Source: JAKAGZ01 sp963783855 (GTDB taxonomy: Bacteria; Bacteroidota; Ignavibacteria; Ignavibacteriales; Ignavibacteriaceae). Taken from it: a DNA stretch of 64,000 nt. Positions 24,245 to 33,467 of this stretch are shown here, one piece after another; the stretch's first letter is position 1, and every line of letters starts with the position of its first letter. Below the pieces are notes generated by a model. The model saw only the letters and a list, made by a program, of their open reading frames with translations. It was not told the origin of the DNA and did no database searches. Made by a program: the position numbers and the translations under genes. The stretch is taken from the NCBI GenBank assembly GCA_963783855.1, contig CAWAPE010000003.1:1-64000 (forward strand). The letters are read 5' to 3'.

Positions 24245-25816
24245 ATGCCAGAAGAACAAAAGTCAATTCTAATTATAGATGATGACATCACAATAAGAAA
24301 ATTAATCCAGCATCATTTGAAAAAAAATGGCTTCTCTATCCTTGCTGCTGAAGGTTCTGACGATGGTTTCAAATATTTAGGTGAGAACAAAGTAGATCTT
24401 GTACTGTGTGACGTTACTATGCAGGGTATGGATGGATTTACGTTTTGTAAAAAAGTGAGAGAAAATCAGGATCTTAAGACACTTCCATTTGTCTTTGTTA
24501 CAGCTAAGAGTTCCCTTGAAGATAAATCAACTGCTCTTGACGTAGGTGCTGATGATATAATTACAAAGCCATTTGATGTAGAAGAATTGATTCTAAAAGT
24601 CCGTGCACTTATTCGGAAAGCCGATATATATAAGAAATATAACGGTGGCGCACCGAGGCAGAGTGTGGAACAATCTTTTGCCCAGGATAGAACAAAAATA
24701 TTACTAGTTGATGATGACAAAACAATATCAAAACTTTTCCAATATAATCTGAATAAAGAAGGATTTGAATGTATTACGGCACTCGGGGCAGATGAAGGAC
24801 TTGAAAAAGCAAAGTCCTTCTTGCCTGATATTATTGTCTCTGATATTATGATGCCTGAAGTAGATGGATTTCAATTCCGAAAAAATCTTATTGAAATTCC
24901 GGAACTACGTGCAGTACCATTTGTTTTTTTAACCGCAAAGGGCGGTGAAGAGGATATACTCGACGGATACGATCTTGGTATTACAGATTATGTTTTGAAA
25001 ACAGCCGGACCAAGAGTTGTAGTTGCAAAAGTAAAAGCTATTATAAAAAGCCTTGGCAAAGAAAGACAAAAAGCCGTAAGCGAACTTCACCAGGCTGCGG
25101 ACTCTATGCGTGTAAAAGTTGTCCCTGATAAAAGCCCTGTGTTTGAAGGATTTGAAATAAACCAGTGGCATCAGCCTTATCAGGGTATACCGGGTGGAGA
25201 TTTTATAGATTATTTTAACTTAAATGATGATTGCCTGGCCATTATACTTGGTGATGTTATGGGTAAAAAATGGGGTGCCTGGTATTTTGCGTTTGCTTAT
25301 GCGGGATATGTCCGAAGTGCAATAAGAATGGCATTACAAAGTTACGAAGTGGCACGCCCTAGTGAAATTTTAAAACAGGTGAACAGCTCAGTTTACCAGG
25401 ATGCAAAGGTGTCAGAGGTTTTTGCTACTCTTTCTGTGCTTGTTCTAAATAAAAAAACTAAGGCCGTTCAGTACACCGGGGCCGGCGATCTCCCTATCAT
25501 TTATAAAAATGCTGAAAGTGGTGAGGTAAAAAAATTACAATCGAATGGTTTATTACTCGGATTTTCTTCAGATGGGCAGTATGATGATATAACCGTCGAG
25601 ATGGGAAAAAATGATTGCCTGTTTCTTGTTACAGATGGAATAATTGAGACCCGGGGTAATAACCAGGAACAATTTGGAACTACTAAATTAAACGAGGTTA
25701 TTAATAATATTTCACCTGAAGATGAACCATTCAAAAAATTAAAGGATGAATTTATAGAATTTACGGGAAGTAAATTTGAGGATGATATAAGTCTGATAAC
25801 AATTAAGTCAGTCTGA
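24245..25816 (+). CDS. Double-receiver PP2C (SpoIIE/RsbU-type) phosphatase
   Basis: Two tandem response-regulator receivers (about residues 5-122 and 152-270, with acceptor Asp residues in VLCDVTMQGMDG and IVSDIMMPEVDG) are followed by a coiled linker and a PP2C-like phosphatase (about 305-523). Metal-binding segments are PGGDFIDYF, AIILGDVMGKKWGA, YTGAGDLP and LFLVTDGIIE. Phosphorylation of one or both receivers presumably controls dephosphorylation of a STAS protein, most simply the one encoded just upstream. Having two receivers on one phosphatase suggests integration of two inputs. Which kinases feed it is not shown by sequence. Confidence 0.9.
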   Translation: MPEEQKSILIIDDDITIRKLIQHHLKKNGFSILAAEGSDDGFKYLGENKVDLVLCDVTMQGMDGFTFCKKVRENQDLKTLPFVFVTAKSSLEDKSTALDVGADDIITKPFDVEELILKVRALIRKADIYKKYNGGAPRQSVEQSFAQDRTKILLVDDDKTISKLFQYNLNKEGFECITALGADEGLEKAKSFLPDIIVSDIMMPEVDGFQFRKNLIEIPELRAVPFVFLTAKGGEEDILDGYDLGITDYVLKTAGPRVVVAKVKAIIKSLGKERQKAVSELHQAADSMRVKVVPDKSPVFEGFEINQWHQPYQGIPGGDFIDYFNLNDDCLAIILGDVMGKKWGAWYFAFAYAGYVRSAIRMALQSYEVARPSEILKQVNSSVYQDAKVSEVFATLSVLVLNKKTKAVQYTGAGDLPIIYKNAESGEVKKLQSNGLLLGFSSDGQYDDITVEMGKNDCLFLVTDGIIETRGNNQEQFGTTKLNEVINNISPEDEPFKKLKDEFIEFTGSKFEDDISLITIKSV

Positions 25817-25835
25817 TATATCGTTTAAGGATTTT

Positions 25836-26915
25836 TTAAGCCTGTCCGTTTTCCTGCAGTTTCTCAGTTCTGTCTGCTAGTTTCAACTGTTCAATTAATT
25901 CCTCAAGATCACCTTCAATTATACCCGAAAGATTATAAAGAGTAAGCCCAATTCTGTGATCGGTTACGCGATTTTGAGGGAAGTTGTATGTTCTGATTTT
26001 ATCACTTCTGTCACCGCTGCCAACCATAGATTTTCTTTGCGCGGATAGTTCAGCATTATGTTCTTTAAGTTTCAAGTCATACAATCTGGCTCGGAGAACC
26101 TTCATTGCCTTTTGCCTGTTTTTCAATTGGGACCTTTCATCCTGGCATTGCACAACTATTCCCGTAGGATTATGAATGATTCTGACGGCAGTTTCAACCT
26201 TGTTTACATTCTGTCCACCTGCTCCGCCTGAGCGGAAAATATCAATACGCAGATCATTGGGATTTATATCAACCTGTACATCTTCGGCTTCCGGAAGTAC
26301 AGCAACTGATGCCGCTGATGTATGAACTCTACCGCTTGCTTCTGTTTCCGGTACACGCTGAACTCTGTGTACGCCACTTTCAAATTTTAGATTACCAAAA
26401 ATATTGTTCCCGCTAATGGAAAAGACAACCTCTTTAATTCCGCCCAGGCCGGAATCGCTTATATCCATTAACTCAAGCTTCCAGCCTTTTACTTCTGCAT
26501 AGCGGCTGTACATACGAAAAAGATCACTGGCAAAAAGTGCAGCTTCCTCACCGCCCGTTCCAGCGCGTATTTCCATAATAATATCTTTATTATCGTTAGG
26601 GTCTTTTGGTAATAACAGAACTTTTATTTCTTCTTCAAGTTTTTCTTTTTTTTCTTCTAATTCTTCCAGTTCGGCTTCTGCCAGTGAAGTTAATTCCTGA
26701 TCACTACCGGAATTAATGATTTCTTTATTTCCTTTTATATCATTTAATACCTTGGTATAATCTTCGTAAGCTTTTACTATTTCAACCAGCTCACTCCTTT
26801 CCTTGCTTAGTTTTACGATCATGTCCCTGTCGTTCATAAAACTGGGATCGGAAAGCTGCTGGTTTATTATTTCAAACCGGTCATTTATTTTCTTAAGTCT
26901 TTCGGATAAATTCAT
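25836..26915 (-). CDS. prfA: Peptide chain release factor 1
   Basis: Terminates translation at UAA and UAG. The catalytic GGQ loop lies in RSGGAGGQNVNKVETAVR, and the codon-recognition tripeptide is PET in RVPETEASGRVH, the P-x-T form of RF1 rather than the SPF of RF2. The N-terminal coiled-coil domain 1 and the C-terminal tail are full length (359 residues). It is convergent with the PP2C gene, 19 bases apart. Confidence 0.97.
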   Translation of the reverse strand: MNLSERLKKINDRFEIINQQLSDPSFMNDRDMIVKLSKERSELVEIVKAYEDYTKVLNDIKGNKEIINSGSDQELTSLAEAELEELEEKKEKLEEEIKVLLLPKDPNDNKDIIMEIRAGTGGEEAALFASDLFRMYSRYAEVKGWKLELMDISDSGLGGIKEVVFSISGNNIFGNLKFESGVHRVQRVPETEASGRVHTSAASVAVLPEAEDVQVDINPNDLRIDIFRSGGAGGQNVNKVETAVRIIHNPTGIVVQCQDERSQLKNRQKAMKVLRARLYDLKLKEHNAELSAQRKSMVGSGDRSDKIRTYNFPQNRVTDHRIGLTLYNLSGIIEGDLEELIEQLKLADRTEKLQENGQA

Positions 26916-26998
26916 TTCAATTCTTTTATTAGGACTTCAAATATAGCAAAGGAAGGGCATAAAATCTAAGATTAAAGGTATGATTTAGTAATCCTTTC

Positions 26999-27445
26999 TT
27001 AGGAATACGTGGTTTCCAGGGAATAATTCTCTGTCGGTCCCGTTACTTTCCATTGCAAAATGATGGAGTTTTTTTCAAGATATAGTTTTGCCGAATATAG
27101 GTCGTTATTGCAATTATGGGGCTCTTTGCTTTCCCAGAATTTTTTTCCTGATTTTACTAACTCTACCAGAAATACGGGATTATTACTCCCGAAACGTAAA
27201 TGATGGAGTTTTATATTTCCTGATGTGAGGAATGTCCACTTGTAAACATTTTTTGAATTCATTAATAAGCTGCTTTCATTTTCCCAGCGAATCTGTTCTT
27301 CAAAAATTATTTCTTTACCAGAATTTATTTCCACACGAACTACACCTGACAAACTGTGCGTCAGTTTCCCTTCTGTATTAAAGCTTTGTGTGTGAAGCTT
27401 TGTAATACAGGAAAATTTATTAATTATTTCTTTTTGTAAAGGCAT
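26999..27445 (-). CDS. Hypothetical protein, possibly DUF6314-like
   Basis: A 148-residue, beta-rich protein with no signal peptide or membrane helix. It reads as a small barrel: repeated strands such as GKLTHSLSGVVRVEI, IIFEEQIRWENES, YKWTFLTSGNIKLHHLRFG, FLVELVKS, DLYSAKLYLEKNSIILQWKVTGP. The order of conserved Trp/Tyr positions resembles DUF6314 (lipocalin-like), but I cannot confirm it. It lies between prfA and an M61 peptidase gene on the same strand; the gaps of 83 and 88 bases and a terminator between it and the M61 gene argue against a shared operon with the latter. No function is proposed. Confidence 0.7.
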   Translation of the reverse strand: MPLQKEIINKFSCITKLHTQSFNTEGKLTHSLSGVVRVEINSGKEIIFEEQIRWENESSLLMNSKNVYKWTFLTSGNIKLHHLRFGSNNPVFLVELVKSGKKFWESKEPHNCNNDLYSAKLYLEKNSIILQWKVTGPTENYSLETTYS

Positions 27446-27479
27446 AAATAAAATTATGGTAATGACAAATAGATATCAA

Positions 27480-27516
27480 TAAAAAAAGGCTGAAGCAACC
27501 ACAACTCCAGCCCTTT
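27480..27516 (-). terminator. Intrinsic terminator of the M61 peptidase gene
   Basis: Read on the minus strand, AAGGGCTG and CAGCCTT flank a 15-base loop and run into at least six Ts. It stands just after the stop of the M61 gene and before the start region of the hypothetical gene. Confidence 0.8.
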
Positions 27517-27533
27517 CAGAGAGATAATAAAAA

Positions 27534-29312
27534 TTATAAATTTTTCAACCACGCTTCACGGAGTTTTAACTGTTCCGGTGTTGGATTTTGATCTACTGTA
27601 AATTCGTGTCTTAATATTGCTGGTTCTAAGGTTAATGTAAAATTCATCTTCTTTTCCCCGCGTTTTACCGTAAAAGTTATTTTATCACCAACCTTCTTTT
27701 CCTGCCTTTTTGCAAAAATAGTTCTGGCAGTCTGAAGGTTGAGAGGTGTTCCTTCTATTTTAGTAATAACGTCACCAACTTTCAGAGGTATCTTATTTTC
27801 ATCTTTAACAGTAACAACGGTAAATGCGCCATTTTGAAACCCGATATTAATTCCTAAAGATGTTCTTGTGCTGTCCAGCCCCGCTTCTTCTTTATAATCT
27901 ATTCCCAGCTTATTATAATATTCTTTAACAGGCAGTTTATCTGTCCCTTTGATATATTTGTTTATGAAATCCCCGATTTCCGGATAGGTCATTGCAACTA
28001 ATTCATTAAAGAAATTCTTTTCGCTGAATGCATGTTTGGGGCCGTATTTTTTTGAAAGTTCAATTATTAATTCGCGCAACCCTTTTTTTCCGTGAGAAAG
28101 TTCTAAAAGCCTTATGTCTAATAATGAACTTACAAACGCACCTTTTTGATATATATTATAATATTGATCCGGCATTTCAGTTGAGTGAATACCAAGCTCT
28201 GTCAAACTAACATCCTGCCTGAAATTATCATTCATCGCCAGTTGATGGTGCAAAACTTTCAGGTAATCATCCAGTGAAATCAGTTTATCACGAAGCTGTA
28301 AAATATGTGCTGCCCATTCTGTTGTTCCTTCATATAACCAAAGATGTTGTGACATTACAGGTTTTACAAAATTAAATTTTTCAACAAGTTCACTGTGAAT
28401 ATTTAAAGGCACGTTTACATGAAAGAATTCGTGAGCTACAACAGAACGAACATTCTCTGTGAACCTGGGAGTAAGTGATCCTTCTTGCATTACATATTCA
28501 GAACTGTAGGAGTGTTCCCAGGCACCTGCTCCAAATTTGCCGAAGTAAAAAAGAAAAGTATAATCATCTACCGGGAGTCCTTTTGTAAAATCTGATTCTG
28601 CATGCAGAATATCTTTTAACATATCCAGAATATCATCCGATGTAATCATTCCAGTAATAGAATGAGTGTAAACATCTATTTTTGCTCCTCCAACTTCAGT
28701 AGTAGCTTTTGTTAATTTACCGAGGTAAAACGGAGAATCAACAACTTTATCAAAAGTTTCTGCCTCGTAATATCCATCATCGTCCTGTTTTAAAGGTGTA
28801 CCTACTGTCCAGTCTGATGGGTAATCAATTTTAATTTTTATTGGCTCAGATTGCATACCGCTGAAGTATCCAAAAACTGCTTGTCCATTCATCATTACAA
28901 AATCATCTGAAATTGTTGAACTACACATTGGATAAAGCCGATGGGTTGTTACAGGAGTATCCCAGATATCATCAACTTCATATGTAATTTTTTTTACCGC
29001 AGCAGGATCCGAAATTGTCCATTGATTAGTTGAACTATTTTCTGTTACAATTTCATTTCCATTATTGTCATAAGCTTTGAAGTCACTTACAAATCTGCCA
29101 ATGTCCATAGTCTGGTATGTTCCCGGTGCTGTTGCCGCAAATTGGAATATGTTATTATCAGCAGATAATTTTTCAGGATATACAGTAACATGAAAATTGT
29201 CATCTGCTCTGTCCTTCAGATTTACTTCAAAAACCTGTTGTGAAAATGAGGTTGAGACGAGCAGTATTAAACTGAATAGTAATACTTTATAAATATTAGA
29301 TATTCTATGCAT
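27534..29312 (-). CDS. M61 family (glycyl aminopeptidase-like) metallopeptidase with PDZ domain
   Basis: Exported zinc peptidase. From the ATG at 29312 a signal peptide is seen (YKVLLFSLILLVSTSFSQ). This start has AGGAG six bases upstream; an earlier ATG at 29357 would bury the signal sequence. The N-terminal beta domain (residues about 25-200) and the catalytic domain with zinc motif HEFFH at residues 294-298 match the M61 family. A PDZ domain follows (GINIGFQNGAFTVVTVKDENKIPLKVGDVITKIEGTPL). M61 enzymes prefer N-terminal glycine or similar small residues. It is expected in the periplasm or at the cell surface. Monocistronic, closed by the terminator at 27480. Confidence 0.9.
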   Translation of the reverse strand: MHRISNIYKVLLFSLILLVSTSFSQQVFEVNLKDRADDNFHVTVYPEKLSADNNIFQFAATAPGTYQTMDIGRFVSDFKAYDNNGNEIVTENSSTNQWTISDPAAVKKITYEVDDIWDTPVTTHRLYPMCSSTISDDFVMMNGQAVFGYFSGMQSEPIKIKIDYPSDWTVGTPLKQDDDGYYEAETFDKVVDSPFYLGKLTKATTEVGGAKIDVYTHSITGMITSDDILDMLKDILHAESDFTKGLPVDDYTFLFYFGKFGAGAWEHSYSSEYVMQEGSLTPRFTENVRSVVAHEFFHVNVPLNIHSELVEKFNFVKPVMSQHLWLYEGTTEWAAHILQLRDKLISLDDYLKVLHHQLAMNDNFRQDVSLTELGIHSTEMPDQYYNIYQKGAFVSSLLDIRLLELSHGKKGLRELIIELSKKYGPKHAFSEKNFFNELVAMTYPEIGDFINKYIKGTDKLPVKEYYNKLGIDYKEEAGLDSTRTSLGINIGFQNGAFTVVTVKDENKIPLKVGDVITKIEGTPLNLQTARTIFAKRQEKKVGDKITFTVKRGEKKMNFTLTLEPAILRHEFTVDQNPTPEQLKLREAWLKNL

Positions 29313-29534
29313 ATAAACTCCTGTCAATAGACGTTTGTGAAGACCTAAGCTGAACAAAAGTATTGTAAAAAGACTGAATAATTAACTGTAATTTGATAAA
29401 TTGGTGGATATCACGGATGAACGGTCTAAATTGCAATTATGTAAACCAATAAATCGGTTTTATAACTGATTGGGTTATTTATCCCGATATAATTTCATAT
29501 TTTTAATCACTAAAATTTTATCATATTGGCCTAA

Positions 29535-30746
29535 ATGAAGAAATTCGATATACCTCAGTTCTACAGAAGTTCTATTATTTCAAAAATAAAAGAATCCCGT
29601 AAGGATAATGATCCACGAAAAAAGGATTTTAGTCCGACACATTTGGATTTCGGACCGGTGCGTTTTTATGTAGCACGGCATTTTGGTTTCTGTTACGGAG
29701 TTGAAAATGCGATAGAAATATCCTATCAAACTATCGAAGAAAATCCTGGTAAAAGGATTTTCCTGTTGAGTGAAATGATTCATAATCCGGGTGTTAACGA
29801 TGATTTACAGAGCCGTGGAGTGAAGTTTATTATGGATACTCACGGAAAACAATTAATTGACTGGAGTGAATTAAAAAAAGAAGATATAGTAATTATACCG
29901 GCTTTTGGAACTACTCTGGAAATTGAGAAAAAATTGTCTGCAATCGGACTCGACGCTTACAAGTATGATACAACCTGTCCGTTTGTTGAAAAAGTCTGGA
30001 ACCGTTCTGTAATGCTTGGAAAGCAGGATTATACAATTATCATTCACGGTAAACATAACCACGAAGAAACACGTGCGACTTTTTCTCACAGCATAGTTAA
30101 TTCAGCATCTATTATTGTCCGGGATATTGAAGAAACGAAATTCCTTTCGCAGGTGGTACTTGGTGAAAAATCAGAAAAAGAATTTTATGATTTTTTTAAG
30201 GGTAAATATTCCGAAGGATTTGATCTTAAAAAGGATTTGCTGAAGGTCGGTGTTGTTAACCAGACAACAATGCTGGCGACCGAGACGCAGTCAATAGCTG
30301 ACTTCCTGAAAGAAACTATGATCAAGAAATTCGGTGAAGAAAATCTTAAAGAACATTTTGCCGATACGCGCGATACCCTATGTTACGCAACTAATGATAA
30401 TCAGGAAGCTACCTATGGTTTGCTGGAAAAAGAAGCTGATTTTGCAATTGTTGTCGGGGGATATAACAGCTCGAACACAAGTCATATTGTTGAACTCTGT
30501 GAAGAAAAAATTAAAACCTATTTCATTTCATCAGCTGACAAAATATTGTCGAAAAAAGAAATTTCACATTTTGATATTAAATCTAAAAAAGAAGTAACAA
30601 CTAAAAATTTTATTCCAGAGAAAAGGCCAATCGATATTTTACTTACAAGCGGAGCATCTTGTCCTGATGCAGTAGTAGATCAGGTAATGCAGAAAATCAT
30701 TTCTTTATTTGAGGGAGTGAAAACACTGGAAGAGGTAGTTTCTTAA
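29535..30746 (+). CDS. ispH: 4-hydroxy-3-methylbut-2-enyl diphosphate reductase (IspH/LytB)
   Basis: Last enzyme of the MEP isoprenoid pathway, an Fe-S reductase that makes IPP and DMAPP from HMBPP. The three cluster cysteines lie in HFGFCYGVENAIE, YDTTCPFVEKVW and SGASCPDAVVDQV. HGKHNHEETRATFSH and NSSNTSH-type segment YNSSNTSHIVELCE bind substrate. At 403 residues, and with the FGFCxGVE form of the first motif, it belongs to the longer plant/cyanobacterial-type branch rather than the roughly 315-residue E. coli type. It stands alone between divergent M61 and convergent DsbD-alpha-like genes, and ends at a strong bidirectional hairpin. Confidence 0.95.
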   Translation: MKKFDIPQFYRSSIISKIKESRKDNDPRKKDFSPTHLDFGPVRFYVARHFGFCYGVENAIEISYQTIEENPGKRIFLLSEMIHNPGVNDDLQSRGVKFIMDTHGKQLIDWSELKKEDIVIIPAFGTTLEIEKKLSAIGLDAYKYDTTCPFVEKVWNRSVMLGKQDYTIIIHGKHNHEETRATFSHSIVNSASIIVRDIEETKFLSQVVLGEKSEKEFYDFFKGKYSEGFDLKKDLLKVGVVNQTTMLATETQSIADFLKETMIKKFGEENLKEHFADTRDTLCYATNDNQEATYGLLEKEADFAIVVGGYNSSNTSHIVELCEEKIKTYFISSADKILSKKEISHFDIKSKKEVTTKNFIPEKRPIDILLTSGASCPDAVVDQVMQKIISLFEGVKTLEEVVS

Positions 30747-30752
30747 AAGAAG

Positions 30753-30792
30753 AATCTTAATCTTACTCTAAACATAGAGCAAGATTAAGATT
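30753..30792. terminator. Bidirectional hairpin terminator between convergent genes
   Basis: AATCTTAATCTT (30753-30764) is inverted exactly at 30781-30792, with an inner CTCT/AGAG pair and a six-base loop. It sits between the convergent ispH and DsbD-alpha-like stops. Confidence 0.75.
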
Positions 30793-30807
30793 AGAAGCGG
30801 TAAATTC

Positions 30808-31299
30808 TTATTTGAGTTTTATATCAAATGAAAATGGTTTACTAACCGGAAATAAACAGGTTTGATTATTACAGGGTTGGTACTGCAAGTTTCCCCTAAC
30901 AGTCAATTCCTTTCCTTTAAAATTCTTACTTACAAAAATTTTAACTTTTACTGTAGCCTGCGTTTCGTACAATGCAAGTTCCTGGTTTGAAAATTGTAAT
31001 TTTAACATTTCTGCGGGTGGATATTTTATCCCGGTAATTGCAAAATCTTTAGACTTTGCAAATTTTACCGATGTTGCTGTTAGTGATTCGTCTGTAAGTT
31101 TATGTGCGTTGATGTGCCAGTTATCTTTTATGCTTAGGATTACTTTTAGCTCAATTTCGGTTCCATTCGTAGTTTTACTAATCGTTGATTTCGAAGAAAT
31201 ATCTACTACTGATTCAGGCTTAACATTCTGGCTTAAGATATCCGGGTTATATAAAAACAAAATTGAGATTACCAACGCTATGTACTTAACTGTCTTCAT
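30808..31299 (-). CDS. Stand-alone DsbD N-terminal (alpha)-like periplasmic protein
   Basis: A 163-residue exported protein: signal peptide YIALVISILFLYNPDILSQ, then one immunoglobulin-like domain resembling the N-terminal domain of the thiol:disulfide transporter DsbD. Two cysteines sit in YQPCNNQTCLFP, the redox pair typical of DsbD-alpha. The transmembrane (beta) and thioredoxin-like (gamma) domains are absent and no separate ccdA-like gene is in the window. It is directly upstream-linked to a TPR-thioredoxin protein gene (31 bases apart, same strand), so the two may act in one periplasmic redox path. Electron donor is unknown. Confidence 0.8.
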   Translation of the reverse strand: MKTVKYIALVISILFLYNPDILSQNVKPESVVDISSKSTISKTTNGTEIELKVILSIKDNWHINAHKLTDESLTATSVKFAKSKDFAITGIKYPPAEMLKLQFSNQELALYETQATVKVKIFVSKNFKGKELTVRGNLQYQPCNNQTCLFPVSKPFSFDIKLK

Positions 31300-31329
31300 A
31301 ATTACTAAAAATTTCCTTATTGAATAAAA

Positions 31330-33339
31330 TTATTTAGAACTCATTTTATAATTTACATTTGTGTAGAATGCCTGTGCAATTTGTTTGGTTGTATTATCCT
31401 GAACCCATACTATTACTGCCAGATTGTGCGGATTAATATTTTCAGGTCTTGCTCTCCAGTCAGGGCTTTTCCCACCTCTCCATGATGGATCTTTTGTTGG
31501 ATCATCAAGGTAAGTTTTTATTGTTTTTTCCACCTTTTTAAGATCAATTGTCTTTTCAATAGTCTTAGCTTTAGCTGTGATATTTATTGGAGTGCCTTCA
31601 GGCCCATCTATCAGGTGCCGTACAACAAATAGTTGTTTGCTGACTCCGTTTCCACCTGTGTAATCGACCGATTTTTCTGCCAGTGCAATGTGCAGGGATT
31701 GACCGTTTAATATTTTCCCGCTAATTGCAGCTCCAATTTCTACTCTAACATTTACTTTATTGTTTTCTATTTGTGAAGAGCAGTTTAGTTGAACACCTGG
31801 CTTTTTTTCTAGCTGCTGCTTAATGATATAATTGTAAACTTTAAAACGGTTAGCTTTAATAATATCCGGGCCGCCGCCTATTAAGCGGTTGCCACCGTCG
31901 AAGAAAACCGTTGGAGTCCCAAAATTTCCGCCGTAATATTTGTATCTCTGGAAAGTTTGCGGGTTGGTCAGAGGGTCCGGTCCCGGTATATGGACATGAT
32001 ATTCAAGCACTGCGAAAACATCTTTAGGGTAATATTCTGAAAGCATGTCAAAAGCAAGATCCGCTCCAACGCATGGGGGACATTCGGCACCTGTAAATAA
32101 TTCCGCAAGCACCATTCTTCCACTATTGTTTTTCCCTTCAAATTTTCCTGGTTCAAATTCTTTTAGTTCCTTATCTTTCCGTTCAATTTCCTTGTCAATA
32201 AAATCTTCTGTTTTGCCTTCTTTTTTCGCAAGCGCCTTTGCTGAATTCAGAACCATGTCGGGCTTGTATGCGACTAGTCCAGAGACATAGGCATCCATCG
32301 CTTTATTATTCTGTCCTAATTTTTCATATACTTTACCGAGAGCATTCCAGTAATCGGGCGTCCAGGGATCAACAAAATCTTCAACCGAGGTAAGTTCTTT
32401 TAATGCTTCCCGGTTTTTATTTAACTCGCTGTGTACAATCGCAAGATTTGTTTTGTATGTTATTATATCGTCCAGTGGAGTGTCTTTACTGATATTATTA
32501 ACCGTAGTCCGGGCCCATTTTTCAGCTTTTTGCAGATCAACATTCATTCTTGCAAGGAAGACAGCTGCGTTTGAATTTACCACTGCCTGGTTTTCATTTC
32601 CTGAATCCTTGAGATATTCCGCAAGCACTTTATTTGTAACATTATTTCTAAAGTCTGCGCGATCCTGCTCGCTTGATTTATACTCGTCGAGCCATTTGTT
32701 AAAATTTGTAATCGATTCGTCGGTGTTTCCGTATAAAACCGACCTTGCTGCGGTTGTAAGAGCTTCGTCTTTCTGTCCTGTGGCATTCAGATAAACAGAA
32801 AGTGATTCTAAAAAACCGGCATTCTTTTCATTACCGACAATGGCTTCTTTTTCAAGTGCCAGAGCTGAATCGGGAAAACCAAGGTTAAACATTACAAGGG
32901 CTTTAGTATCCTTAAAGTTTTTGATCGCTCTCGGGCTTCCACCTTCCAGCGCGGCGAGTGCTGTATCTATATATGCATTTGCCTCGTTCAGCGCCATTTT
33001 ATTTTCAGCGAGCGAGGAAGCCACCGTGTTATATAAACCTATTTGGGTTCCGCCTGACGAATTTTGCAATAAATTTTCAGCTGCCAAAAGTGCCTGTTTT
33101 TCAGATTTTAGATCAACATAAGTAGTGAATATACGATACCGTGCACCTAATGAGTTATGACTATCCGGGTATTTTAGTAGAAAGTCTTGCAGAGCTTCAA
33201 TTTTTTGATGTGGTTCTTTAATGGCCTTTGCATTATTATATATCTCAGCTTCATTGGCCTGACCGAAAACACTAACCTGAGAAAATAAAAATATAGACGT
33301 AAATATGGCGAGAACAGTGCTTATGTTTGATCTTTTCAT
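31330..33339 (-). CDS. Exported TPR protein with thioredoxin-like domain
   Basis: Signal peptide (ISTVLAIFTSIFLFSQVSVFGQ), then roughly 350 residues of helical TPR-type repeats (for example DYWNALGKVYEKLGQNNKAMDAYVSGL). A thioredoxin-like domain begins about residue 405: VLAELFTGAECPPCVGADLAFDML carries a CPPC redox centre, and GTPTVFFDGGNRL has the cis-Pro. The C-terminal 150 residues are beta-rich and unassigned. It precedes the DsbD-alpha-like gene in the direction of transcription, so it may be reduced by, or deliver electrons to, that partner. The TPR part suggests docking to an envelope complex. The combination is recurrent in Ignavibacteria-type genomes as far as I recall, but uncharacterised. 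Confidence 0.85.
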   Translation of the reverse strand: MKRSNISTVLAIFTSIFLFSQVSVFGQANEAEIYNNAKAIKEPHQKIEALQDFLLKYPDSHNSLGARYRIFTTYVDLKSEKQALLAAENLLQNSSGGTQIGLYNTVASSLAENKMALNEANAYIDTALAALEGGSPRAIKNFKDTKALVMFNLGFPDSALALEKEAIVGNEKNAGFLESLSVYLNATGQKDEALTTAARSVLYGNTDESITNFNKWLDEYKSSEQDRADFRNNVTNKVLAEYLKDSGNENQAVVNSNAAVFLARMNVDLQKAEKWARTTVNNISKDTPLDDIITYKTNLAIVHSELNKNREALKELTSVEDFVDPWTPDYWNALGKVYEKLGQNNKAMDAYVSGLVAYKPDMVLNSAKALAKKEGKTEDFIDKEIERKDKELKEFEPGKFEGKNNSGRMVLAELFTGAECPPCVGADLAFDMLSEYYPKDVFAVLEYHVHIPGPDPLTNPQTFQRYKYYGGNFGTPTVFFDGGNRLIGGGPDIIKANRFKVYNYIIKQQLEKKPGVQLNCSSQIENNKVNVRVEIGAAISGKILNGQSLHIALAEKSVDYTGGNGVSKQLFVVRHLIDGPEGTPINITAKAKTIEKTIDLKKVEKTIKTYLDDPTKDPSWRGGKSPDWRARPENINPHNLAVIVWVQDNTTKQIAQAFYTNVNYKMSSK

Positions 33340-33467
33340 TATTTATCCGATTAATTTTAGATTAAAATAATTTACATAGCCAATATTTTAAAGGTTTCAG
33401 ATTTTAACCGCAAGGTTTATTTGATGGGTGGATGCAAAATTATTCAGTGTTCAACGAAAAGAATCTG

